A DNA stretch of 48,477 nt from JBQTIM01 sp052388135 (GTDB taxonomy: Bacteria > Elusimicrobiota > Elusimicrobia > FEN-1173), in NCBI GenBank assembly GCA_052388135.1, contig JBQTIM010000085.1, positions 1 to 48,477 of the forward strand. Reading direction: 5' to 3'. The position numbers and the translations under genes are program-made. The notes beneath the pieces are model-generated. The model had not been told where the DNA came from. It worked only from the letters and a program-made list of their open reading frames with translations, and made no database searches. This document shows, piece by piece, positions 8,074 through 14,543 of this stretch. The first letter of the stretch is position 1. Every line of letters begins with the position of its first letter.

Positions 8074-8144
8074 TTGAACCCGCACGGGCCTTGCGGCCCT
8101 CAGGATTTTAAGTCCTGTGCGTCTGCCAGTTTCGCCACCCGGCC
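8059..8144 (-). tRNA. tRNA-Leu (anticodon UAA)
   Basis: Read on the minus strand, the acceptor stem is GGCCGGG/CCCGGCC (8138-8144 and 8060-8066) with discriminator A at 8059. The anticodon stem is CAGGA/TCCTG with loop CTTAAAA, giving anticodon UAA. A long variable arm (GGGCC-GCAA-GGCCC region) identifies a class II tRNA, and the T arm is GCGGG-TTCAAGT-CCCGC. The 3' CCA is not encoded. The last 15 bases are repeated twice downstream in a tandem array. Confidence 0.93.
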
Positions 8145-8153
8145 GTTCGCCGT

Positions 8154-8159
8154 ATTATA
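8154..8159 (-). promoter_or_regulatory. -10 element of the tRNA-Leu promoter
   Basis: A perfect TATAAT on the minus strand lies 9 bases upstream of the mature tRNA 5' end, implying a 5' leader of only a few bases. No good -35 hexamer is seen at 17 or 18 bases. The region where it would lie overlaps the -35 element of the divergent RNA promoter at 8181. Confidence 0.6.
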
Positions 8160-8180
8160 GCACCTGGGCGGCGGGGTCGT

Positions 8181-8209
8181 TTGACGCGGACTCCTCCATT
8201 AGGTAAAAT
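8181..8209 (+). promoter_or_regulatory. Sigma-70-type promoter of the structured RNA
   Basis: TTGACG (8181-8186), a 17-base spacer and TAAAAT (8204-8209) form a near-consensus promoter reading rightward. Transcription should start near 8216-8217. The element is back-to-back with the tRNA-Leu promoter. Confidence 0.8.
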
Positions 8210-8215
8210 AGGTAG

Positions 8216-8338
8216 CAGAAGGCCAGTCAGCAGGCCTGCGGAGAGGACCCCCTCACCGATCCGGGGCTACCCGGTAACCTCTATACAACCAGGTTGACAC
8301 GACTCCCGTGAGACCAGTCGGCGGACTGGTCTTTTTTT
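8216..8338 (+). ncRNA. Unidentified structured RNA of about 123 nt (small RNA or attenuator leader)
   Basis: The segment lies between a near-consensus promoter and a perfect intrinsic terminator. Possible stems, in order, are AGGCC/GGCCT (8220-8237), GAGG/CCTC, CCGGG-GCTA-CCCGG, AACCT/AGGTT and CACG/CGTG, then the terminator GACCAGTC/GACTGGTC. The 5' segment GGCCAGTC (8221-8228) can also pair, with one G-U, with the terminator's 3' arm, so an alternative fold would break the terminator. I do not recognise a known riboswitch, SRP, 6S or tmRNA consensus. It could be a free small RNA, or a leader controlling the secreted-protein gene at 8371. Boundaries are inferred from promoter and terminator. 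Confidence 0.6.
8312..8338 (+). terminator. Intrinsic terminator of the structured RNA
   Basis: GACCAGTC (8312-8319), a GGCG loop and GACTGGTC (8324-8331) form a perfect 8-bp stem followed by seven T residues (8332-8338). It lies 32 bases upstream of the next start codon, so read-through would be needed for the upstream promoter to express that gene. Confidence 0.88.
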
Positions 8339-8370
8339 ATGTCCGCCCAAAAAAACGGGAGGATCACAAC

Positions 8371-8742
8371 ATGAAGAAGCTTATACTGGCGGTGGGTTTG
8401 GCGGCGGGTCTGGCGGCATCGGTCCAGGCGGCGGAATGGCCCGAAAACCCGGACAGGTTCCCGTCCGTGGGCTTGAACTACACGGGCATCTTTCAATCCG
8501 GCGACACGAAGTACGACCTGATCGCGGGCGGTTCCGCGTCCCAGGACCTGAGCATCGATGAGAACTACCTGGTGGCGGACCTGCGGCTTCCGGTTTCCAA
8601 CAGGATGACGCTGACGGGCGGCCTGGGGTTTGCCGGATTCATGGGCGAATTGACGAAGAACGCCGCCGCGGGAGCCGACGGGCAGGAACAGGACGCCACC
8701 GGTGTTCTGGTGAACCTGGGAGTAAGGTTCTACATTCATTGA
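8371..8742 (+). CDS. Small secreted protein, possibly a short outer-membrane beta-strand protein
   Basis: I do not recognise this 123-residue protein. Residues 1-22 form a clear signal peptide (MKKLILAVGLAAGLAASVQA, cleavage before AEW). The mature part is about 100 residues with alternating hydrophobic/polar segments such as YLVADLRLPV, MTLTGGLGF and VLVNLGVRFYIH, the last resembling a terminal outer-membrane beta-strand, but it is too short for a usual barrel alone. The start at 8371 has GGGAGGA about 8 bases upstream. The only obvious promoter is that of the structured RNA, with an intrinsic terminator in between, so expression may be governed by attenuation. A strong hairpin and a terminator follow. 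Confidence 0.7.
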   Translation: MKKLILAVGLAAGLAASVQAAEWPENPDRFPSVGLNYTGIFQSGDTKYDLIAGGSASQDLSIDENYLVADLRLPVSNRMTLTGGLGFAGFMGELTKNAAAGADGQEQDATGVLVNLGVRFYIH

Positions 8743-8748
8743 TTCGGC

Positions 8749-8788
8749 GCCGCCCGCAGGGGAGGGGCCATCCCCTCCCCTCGGCGGC
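8749..8788. other. Long GC-rich hairpin after the small secreted protein gene
   Basis: AGGGGAGGGG (8758-8767) pairs perfectly with CCCCTCCCCT (8772-8781) around a CCAT loop, with an outer GCCGCC/GGCGGC extension. It is not followed by a T run, so it may protect the transcript 3' end or add to the terminator that follows at 8803-8834. Confidence 0.55.
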
Positions 8789-8802
8789 ATGAGATTATTC
8801 AT

Positions 8803-8834
8803 AAAAAAACCTCCGGATTTCCGGAGGTTTTTTT
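8803..8834. terminator. Bidirectional intrinsic terminator
   Basis: ACCTCCGG-ATTT-CCGGAGGT (8809-8828) is preceded by seven A residues and followed by a run of T, so it can work on both strands. It most likely ends the transcript of the small secreted protein gene. Confidence 0.85.
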
Positions 8835-8868
8835 ACGCCTTCACGGCCGGCGCGGAGCCTGTTCGGGC

Positions 8869-8902
8869 AAAAAAAAGCCCCCAGTGGCCCGGGGGCTTTT
8901 TT
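8869..8902. terminator. Bidirectional intrinsic terminator
   Basis: GCCCCC (8877-8882) and GGGGGC (8891-8896) form the stem, with eight A residues on the left and six T residues on the right. On the minus strand it lies directly after the stop codon of the PEP-CTERM gene and is its likely terminator. Confidence 0.85.
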
Positions 8903-8920
8903 CTATAACGAGGCGGGTTT

Positions 8921-9196
8921 TTAAGACTTAAGCTTCTTGTATCCTGCGAAACCGGCCAGGCCTGTGAGCATGAGCAGCATGCTGGCGGGTTCGGGGACGG
9001 GAGCTTCGGGGGAGTTTCCGGGTTGCGTGGGCACGTGGCAGTTTTCGTCGGTGTGGCTGTTGAGAACCACGCTGTTGTTTTCGGCGGCTTCGGTGCTGCG
9101 GACGTTCCCCACCAGCAGAATAGCTTCCGCTTTGAGTGGGATCATCGCGACGGCGGCTAACGCCAGCACCGCGGGCACAAACCTCAGTTTCTTCAT
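8921..9196 (-). CDS. Short PEP-CTERM protein (exosortase substrate)
   Basis: The 91-residue protein has an N-terminal signal peptide (about residues 1-25, ending LKAEA) and a C-terminal sorting signal: VPEPASM at 67-73, a hydrophobic helix LLMLTGLAGFAGY and a basic tail KKLKS. This tripartite signal is recognised by exosortases, which cleave it in the inner membrane and release the protein for export, often into biofilm matrix. The mature protein is only about 45 residues, rich in Asn, Ser and Glu, with one Cys. ATG at 9196 has AGGAGGA about 7 bases upstream. It has its own likely promoter and a strong terminator. No exosortase gene is in the window. Confidence 0.88.
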   Translation of the reverse strand: MKKLRFVPAVLALAAVAMIPLKAEAILLVGNVRSTEAAENNSVVLNSHTDENCHVPTQPGNSPEAPVPEPASMLLMLTGLAGFAGYKKLKS

Positions 9197-9289
9197 GTTG
9201 GGATCCTCCTAGAGTTTAGCGAGAACCCCTCGGTTCATTCCCGTCGGGTGGGTACTTGGAAGTCGAGCGAGGTGAGAGACTACTCTATC

Positions 9290-9318
9290 AGTCTAACAAA
9301 AAATGGGGCGTGTGTAAA
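9290..9318 (-). promoter_or_regulatory. Possible promoter of the PEP-CTERM gene
   Basis: On the minus strand TTTACA (9313-9318) is followed after 17 bases by TAGACT (9290-9295). It would give a leader of about 87 bases. The match is moderate, and the gene may instead depend on another sigma factor. Confidence 0.4.
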
Positions 9319-9320
9319 GG

Positions 9321-9899
9321 TCAGCGGCTTTCGCCCGGAACGACGGCGGGGGCGTGCTTGGGGAAGTGCTTTCCGGCGCATTCGGGGCAGATGCCGTGGG
9401 AGAAGACGGCCTGGGAATGTTTCTCCACGTAGTTTTCCAGGCGCTCGTAGACGTTGTCGTCCTGGCGGATGCGGCGGCAATAAGAGCAAATGGGGATGAG
9501 GCCTTCCAATTGTTTCACCTGGCTGGTGAGGCCCAGGATCCGCTCCGCCACGCGCAGGCGCATCCAGATGGCGTCCTGGTCCAGGGGCTTGGTGAGGAAG
9601 TCGTCCACGCCGCGGTCCATGGCCAGCCGGTAGTCGTCCTTGCCGGTCATCATGCCGCTGAGGAGGATGAAATAGGTGTAATCGGTCTGCGGACGCTCGC
9701 GCACGCGGCCGCACAGGTCCAGGCCGTCCAGCGCCGGCATGACCCAGTCGCTCACCACCACCCGGGTGGGTTGGCGGTCGAATATTTCCCAGGCCTGGCG
9801 GCCATCCTGGGCTTCCGACACTTGATGGCCCAGGCGTTCCAGCATGGCTTTCAGGATGGACCGGGAAACCGCGTCGTCATCGGCCACCAAAACTTTCAT
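9321..9899 (-). CDS. Response regulator with C-terminal four-cysteine (putative zinc) motif
   Basis: The 192-residue protein has an N-terminal receiver domain (residues 1-118) with acidic residues at 7-9, phosphoacceptor Asp51 and the conserved Lys104 in LTKPLD. After a short helical linker the tail reads LIPICSYC (Cys138, Cys141) and then SHGICPEC (Cys171, Cys174), a spacing that suggests a metal site. Similar tails occur at the ends of sensor kinases and response regulators in diverse bacteria, but I know of no assigned function. There is no DNA-binding or enzymatic output domain. The start overlaps the stop of the receiver-HPt gene by 4 bases (ATGA), so the two are probably co-translated and act in one phosphorelay. 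Confidence 0.85.
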   Translation of the reverse strand: MKVLVADDDAVSRSILKAMLERLGHQVSEAQDGRQAWEIFDRQPTRVVVSDWVMPALDGLDLCGRVRERPQTDYTYFILLSGMMTGKDDYRLAMDRGVDDFLTKPLDQDAIWMRLRVAERILGLTSQVKQLEGLIPICSYCRRIRQDDNVYERLENYVEKHSQAVFSHGICPECAGKHFPKHAPAVVPGESR

Positions 9900-10684
9900 T
9901 GGATGTCGCGTCCCTCCTTTTCGCGCTTGAGCCGTTCCTTGGCGCGGTCGAACTCGCGGACCAGGGCGTCCGCAAGCCCGCGGGTGCTTTCGGCGGGCGC
10001 GCCGGAGCGGGCCTGGATTTCCAGCCTCGCCGACAGGGCTTGCATGCGGCGCAAGCCGAGAGCGGCGCAGCTGCCCTTCAGGGTGTGGGCGGCGCGGGTC
10101 AGCGTTTGCGGGTCTTGGGTGCGGCGAAGGTCGGCCAAAAGGGATGAGGCTTGCTCCAGGAAAAGGCGCACGGCTTCCGAGGCGACCACGGAGGGCCCGT
10201 CTCCGTCCAGCTGGCGGAGGCGCTCCAGAGCGGCGGTGTCCAACGGGTCGTCCCATTTGGCCAGCAGGGCTTCCAGGCGCTCCTGGCGCACGGGCTTGGG
10301 GATGAAATCGTCCAGCTCCGGAGCCGGCGCGGCGGCGTTTTCCTCGGCCATGGCGGCGACGGGCGTGCGGCGCTTGGAGCCTTCGCGGCGGCGGAGCTCG
10401 GCCGCCAAAGCGTAGCCGTCTTCGCCGGGGCGCCGGCAGTCCGCTAAAACGAGATCGTAAGGAAAGCGGACGGCGGCTTCGACGGCCTCGGCCGGGCTTC
10501 CGACGCCGTGGACTTCGGCCCCCAGCCGTCCCAGCAAGCGCAGAAGCGTTTCCCTCTGGGACAAGTCGGGGTCCATGACGAGGGTGACGAAATGGTTGCG
10601 GGTTTTTTCACGGGGCGCGGAGGGCCGATCGAGGACGTCGTCCAATCCGGAAGGTACGGTGGGGGTCAGGGGCTTACGATCCAT
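9896..10684 (-). CDS. Receiver-HPt phosphorelay protein
   Basis: The 262-residue protein contains a receiver-like domain (about residues 31-145) with Asp82 in LVLADCRRPGEDG as phosphoacceptor and Lys130 in FIPKP. A histidine phosphotransfer domain follows (about 150-250), with His200 in AAHTLKGSCAALG. This is the organisation of the C-terminal part of hybrid kinases, here as a free protein without a kinase domain. It could pass phosphate between an unlinked hybrid kinase and the response regulator encoded just downstream. The ATG at 10684 was chosen because the sequence further upstream in frame is a shadow of the preceding gene. Confidence 0.82.
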   Translation of the reverse strand: MDRKPLTPTVPSGLDDVLDRPSAPREKTRNHFVTLVMDPDLSQRETLLRLLGRLGAEVHGVGSPAEAVEAAVRFPYDLVLADCRRPGEDGYALAAELRRREGSKRRTPVAAMAEENAAAPAPELDDFIPKPVRQERLEALLAKWDDPLDTAALERLRQLDGDGPSVVASEAVRLFLEQASSLLADLRRTQDPQTLTRAAHTLKGSCAALGLRRMQALSARLEIQARSGAPAESTRGLADALVREFDRAKERLKREKEGRDIQ

Positions 10685-10715
10685 AATACCTTTTTCCGAG
10701 GAGAAACGGAAGGGC

Positions 10716-12953
10716 TCAAGGGGCGGCGGCGGGTTTTGCGCCGGCGGCCAGGGCCTCGCGCAGGCGCGCCGGGTCGGTGATGGGGAGGCCGCAGGCGCGG
10801 TCGCGGCAGACGTGAACCGCCGGCCGTTCGGGCTCGGGACGGAGATTTTTGAGATAGGGAAGGCGGCGCGCCAGGCGCTCCTGGGCGGGGCCCCCGTCGG
10901 CTGCAAGGACGGTCATAGACGGCGCGAAAACGCCGCGGATTTCCCGCAGGAGGGCCCGGGCGGCGGGGTCTGCGGGGTCGCCGGCCAGGACGACTTGAAG
11001 GGGCGGCGAATGGTGGAAATCCAGGGCGGCCAGCATTTGCGGCAGGGCGCGCGGTTGTGACTCCATGCGGAGGCCGAAGAGGGCGAGGGTCTTCTCCGCG
11101 GCCCGGGAAAAATCTTCCCGGTCCGTGAGGCGGGCCAGGCGGAGGAGGCTCAGGGCGGCCACGGAGGAGGCGGACGGTTCCACGTTGTCGGTGTCGTCCA
11201 TGGCGCGGGCGGGAAGGCGGGGGTCGTGGCCCGGCGCCGTCATGTAAAAGCCGCCGCGCTCCGGGTCGTGGAAAAGCGCGATCATGGCGTCGGCCAGCTC
11301 TTCGGCCCAGTCCAGCCATTGCGCGTCGAAGCCGGCCTCGTAGAGGTCCAGAAGGCCCTGGATCAGGAAGGCGTAATCGTCCGCCATGCCGGGCACGCTG
11401 CGCTCCCCGTCGCGCCAGCGGCGGAAAAGGCGGCGCGCGCCGGCGTCGTAAAGGCGGGCGCGGAGGAAGCGCGCGGCTCCGGCGGCGGACTCCGCGTGGG
11501 CCGGCTCGTCGAGGATCTGCGCCGCGCGGCTGAAGGCGGAGATCATGAGTCCGTTCCAGGAAGCGAGGATTTTGTCGTCCAGGTGGGGCCGCGGGCGCCC
11601 GGCGCGGATTTCAAACAGCCGGCGCCGCGCGTCTTCCAGGACGCGGCGGATTTCCTGCGGCGTTTTCCCGAATTTTTGGGCGGTCTCTTCCTCCGTGCGG
11701 GCCAGGAAAAGGATGTTTTTGTTCTCGAATTCCCCCTGCGGATCGTTCTCGGCGTTGCCGGTGGGCGCGACGCCGTGGCGGTAACTGAAAATTTCTCCCG
11801 CCTCGGCGCCCAGCGCGCGGACGATTTCTTCCTTCGTCCAGACGTAAAAAGCGCCTTCCGCCTTTTCGTCGCCTGAGGAAGACGGAGACGAACCGCGGTT
11901 TCCGGCTTGGCGGCCTTCAGCCGTTTCCTCGTTTCCCCCCGCCGGGTCATCCCCCGGACGAGGCGGCAGACTGTCGGCATCCTCGGCGGAGTAGAAGCCG
12001 CCGTCGGGGTGGGTCATGTCCCGGCGGACGTATTCCAGAACGGCGCGGGCGGGGGCGGACAGGGTTTCGTCGCCGGAGGCCCGGCTCGCTTCCAGAAAAT
12101 TAACGGCGATCTGGGCGTTGTCGTAGAGCATCTTCTCGAAATGGGGGACGTGCCATTTCGCGTCGGTGGAATAGCGGTGGAATCCGCCCCCGATGTGGTC
12201 GTGGATGCCGCCGCGGGCCATTTCGCGGAGCGTGTGGACCGCCATGTCCAGGGGCCGGCGGTTTCCGGTGCGGGCGAAAACGCGCAGGAGGAAATTGATG
12301 TTCACGGGCATGGGGAATTTGGGCGCTCCGCCGAAGCCGCCGCGGGACTCGTCGTAGGAGGCGGCCAGGTCTTCCAGCCCGCGGTCGAGAATTTCCGGGC
12401 CGGGCAAGGCGCCCGCTTCGCCGGCGGCAAGGGTTTTTTCGAGGAAGCGGCCGATCTCGCGGCCGGAGCCCGCGAGTTTTTCCCTGTCGGAACGCCACAG
12501 CTCCGCAATCCGCTCCAGGATTTGCGGAAAGCCGGCCCGGCCCCAGCGGGGTTCCGGCGGAAAATAAGTGCCGCCGAAGAACGGCTGAAGGTCGGGCGTG
12601 AGCCACGCCGACAAGGGCCAGCCGCCCGCTCCCGTCATGGCCTGCACCGCCGTCATGTAGATCTTATCCACGTCGGGCCGTTCCTCCCTGTCCACTTTCA
12701 CGGGAACGAAATTCCGGTTGAGGAGGGCGGCGATGGCGGGATCGGAGAAGGATTCCCTCTCCATGACGTGGCACCAATGGCAGGTGGAATAACCGATGGA
12801 GAGAAAAATAGGGACGTCCCGGCTCTTGGCCTGGGCGAAGGCCTCTTCCCCCCACGGGCGCCAGTCCACCGGGTTGTGGGCGTGCTGGAGCAGGTAAGGG
12901 CTTTTTTCGCGGATCAGGGCGTTGGGGGGCGCGGCGGATTTTTCGGAGGACAT
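10716..12953 (-). CDS. DUF255 thioredoxin-fold protein with glycosidase-like (alpha/alpha)6 domain (YyaL family)
   Basis: The 745-residue protein starts with NALIREKSPYLLQHAHNPVDW, the signature of the DUF255/YyaL (SPATA20) family. It has a CHWC pair (Cys58, Cys61) in a thioredoxin-like domain covering about residues 1-170. The rest resembles the six-hairpin toroid found in N-acylglucosamine 2-epimerases and glycosidases. Its biochemical role is not established; a redox or sugar-related function is possible. A lower-complexity insert rich in Glu, Gly and Ser occurs near residues 330-360. The length matches the family. It is a widely conserved stand-alone gene; the 41-base gap after lptB permits co-transcription. 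Confidence 0.88.
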   Translation of the reverse strand: MSSEKSAAPPNALIREKSPYLLQHAHNPVDWRPWGEEAFAQAKSRDVPIFLSIGYSTCHWCHVMERESFSDPAIAALLNRNFVPVKVDREERPDVDKIYMTAVQAMTGAGGWPLSAWLTPDLQPFFGGTYFPPEPRWGRAGFPQILERIAELWRSDREKLAGSGREIGRFLEKTLAAGEAGALPGPEILDRGLEDLAASYDESRGGFGGAPKFPMPVNINFLLRVFARTGNRRPLDMAVHTLREMARGGIHDHIGGGFHRYSTDAKWHVPHFEKMLYDNAQIAVNFLEASRASGDETLSAPARAVLEYVRRDMTHPDGGFYSAEDADSLPPRPGDDPAGGNEETAEGRQAGNRGSSPSSSGDEKAEGAFYVWTKEEIVRALGAEAGEIFSYRHGVAPTGNAENDPQGEFENKNILFLARTEEETAQKFGKTPQEIRRVLEDARRRLFEIRAGRPRPHLDDKILASWNGLMISAFSRAAQILDEPAHAESAAGAARFLRARLYDAGARRLFRRWRDGERSVPGMADDYAFLIQGLLDLYEAGFDAQWLDWAEELADAMIALFHDPERGGFYMTAPGHDPRLPARAMDDTDNVEPSASSVAALSLLRLARLTDREDFSRAAEKTLALFGLRMESQPRALPQMLAALDFHHSPPLQVVLAGDPADPAARALLREIRGVFAPSMTVLAADGGPAQERLARRLPYLKNLRPEPERPAVHVCRDRACGLPITDPARLREALAAGAKPAAAP

Positions 12954-12994
12954 AAGTACAGTTTACCAAACGCCTCCGTCGGAGAGGAAGCGGT

Positions 12995-13714
12995 CTAAAG
13001 GTGAAACTTGTCGCCCAGGTAGACGCGGCGGGCTTCGGCGGAGTTCAGGAGCTCGCGGGCGGTGCCGTGGAGGAGGACCTGGCCGGCGTGGATGATGGAC
13101 GCGCGGTCCACGATCTCCAAGGTGGCTTGGACGTTGTGGTCGGTGAGCAGAAGGCCCAGGCCCATTTTTTTCAGACCGCCCAGGACCTCCTGGATGTCGT
13201 TGACGGCCAGGGGGTCTATGCCGACGAAAGGCTCGTCCAGGAGGAGGTACTTGGGGTCGGTGGTGAGGGCGCGGGCGATTTCGGTGCGGCGCTTTTCCCC
13301 GCCGGAGAGGGTGTAGGCCATCTGCCGCGCCAGGCGGGTGAGGCCGAGTTCTTCGAGAAGCTTTTCCCGCCGCCGTTTTTTCTCCGCCTTGTCCAGCGGC
13401 AGATGCTCCAAGATGGCGGCGAGGTTGTCCTCCACCGTGAGCCGCCGGAAGATGGACGGCTCCTGGCACAGGTAGCCCAGGCCGCGCCGCGCCCGCTGGT
13501 ACATGGGGAGGACGGAGACGTCGGCGCCGTCCAGGAGCACCCGGCCGCCGTCGGGACGGATGAGGCCCACGATCATGTAGAACGTCGTGGTCTTGCCGGC
13601 GCCGTTGGGGCCCAGGAGGCCGACGATTTCGCCGGGCTGGACTTCCAAGGCGACGCCGTTGACCACGGCGCGGTCGCCGTAGGTTTTCTTCAGGCCGTCA
13701 GCGCGCAGGGGCAA
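12995..13714 (-). CDS. lptB: LPS export ABC transporter ATP-binding protein LptB
   Basis: This 239-residue cytoplasmic ATPase powers extraction of LPS from the inner membrane as part of LptB2FGC. Walker A is GPNGAGKTT at 35-43, the signature motif is LSGGEKRR, Walker B is YLLLDEPFVGIDP and the switch histidine is in LLTDHNV. The LptB-specific RARRGLGYLCQEPSIFRRLTVEDN region is present. It overlaps the end of lptA by 17 bases, giving the order kdsC-lptC-lptA-lptB. No lptF or lptG is in the window. Confidence 0.95.
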   Translation of the reverse strand: MPLRADGLKKTYGDRAVVNGVALEVQPGEIVGLLGPNGAGKTTTFYMIVGLIRPDGGRVLLDGADVSVLPMYQRARRGLGYLCQEPSIFRRLTVEDNLAAILEHLPLDKAEKKRRREKLLEELGLTRLARQMAYTLSGGEKRRTEIARALTTDPKYLLLDEPFVGIDPLAVNDIQEVLGGLKKMGLGLLLTDHNVQATLEIVDRASIIHAGQVLLHGTARELLNSAEARRVYLGDKFHL

Positions 13715-14543
13715 GGGTTCCTCCGGGCGAATAAAGCACGGCGCGGGCGCGCTCCTCGACGACGAGGCGCTCTTCGCGGGCGAAATAGGTGATGACGCGG
13801 CCCGTGAGGTCGCGCACGGCGCCGTCCTGGGTTTGCAGGGCCCGGGGCAGCGGTTCCGGGCCCCCGTTCCAGAACCGGACGCTGCCGGCCGGACCGTCGA
13901 AAAAGGCGTGGGAGGCCCAGACGCGCGTTTCCCGAGCCGCCGGCGACTTCTCCCGGGAGACGACCTCGACGTTCCCTTCCGCCCAGGCCGACGTGACGGC
14001 CGGCGTGGAGGCGGCTTGGAAGAACCCCAAAGACTCCGCCTGGATTTCCAGCTCGGCCTCCGAGCTTCCGTCGGAAACCGCCGGGGAGCGGCGCCCCGCC
14101 AGGGGAGTCCGCTTCAGGCGGGCGGGTTTCTTTCCGCCCCGGAGAGTGCCCGAGGACGCCTTGGTTTCGTAAGCGCCCTTATCCCCCCATCCTTCCCAGC
14201 GCAGGCCTTCTTCCGGGGAGTCCCGCTTCAAGTAAACCCGTCCGTAGGCCTCGATCAGGCCCGTCTTCTCCTCGGACACCATGCGGTCGGCCGACAGAAA
14301 ATCCGAACCGCGCTTGAGCTTCACGCCGCCGGAAAATTCCACGGCCTCCCCCTTGCGGAGCAAGGTCATGCGGGCGCCGGTGATGACGGTCTTGGGCGGG
14401 GCGGTTGCCTCTTCCCGGGCGCCGGCCTGCCGCGCGGGAAGAAGGAGAAGCAGGAAAAGCGGTGAAAGACCGAGCGCGAGGAAGCTGCTCGCCTTTGAAA
14501 GCGGCGGGCGATGGGCTGCGTTCGCGATCCGAGGCGTCTTCAT
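13698..14543 (-). CDS. lptA: LptA/OstA-like LPS transport periplasmic protein
   Basis: The 281-residue protein has a signal peptide (hydrophobic stretch around residues 20-38, then ARQAGA). It also has OstA-type repeats such as VITGARMTLLRKGEAVEFSG and a later AEGNVEVVSREKSP, in which acidic/hydrophobic strands alternate. LptA forms the periplasmic bridge that carries LPS to the outer membrane. It is longer than enterobacterial LptA (about 185 residues), with an insert around residues 110-160 rich in Gly, Ser and Lys. The ATG at 14543 overlaps the lptC stop by 4 bases; its 3' end overlaps lptB. The family call rests on pattern and on the lptC and lptB neighbours. Confidence 0.82.
   Translation of the reverse strand: MKTPRIANAAHRPPLSKASSFLALGLSPLFLLLLLPARQAGAREEATAPPKTVITGARMTLLRKGEAVEFSGGVKLKRGSDFLSADRMVSEEKTGLIEAYGRVYLKRDSPEEGLRWEGWGDKGAYETKASSGTLRGGKKPARLKRTPLAGRRSPAVSDGSSEAELEIQAESLGFFQAASTPAVTSAWAEGNVEVVSREKSPAARETRVWASHAFFDGPAGSVRFWNGGPEPLPRALQTQDGAVRDLTGRVITYFAREERLVVEERARAVLYSPGGTLAPAR

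Noticed and set aside
7691..8085. Short minus-strand frames reading RHSGESRNP and repeated SSKSPLIVFSSRSEP
   Set aside because: They are translations of intergenic repeats and of the tandem array, without a ribosome binding site or plausible protein features.
8295..8300. A second TTGACA just upstream of the small secreted protein gene
   Set aside because: No -10 element follows at 15-19 bases; the bases there form the intrinsic terminator.
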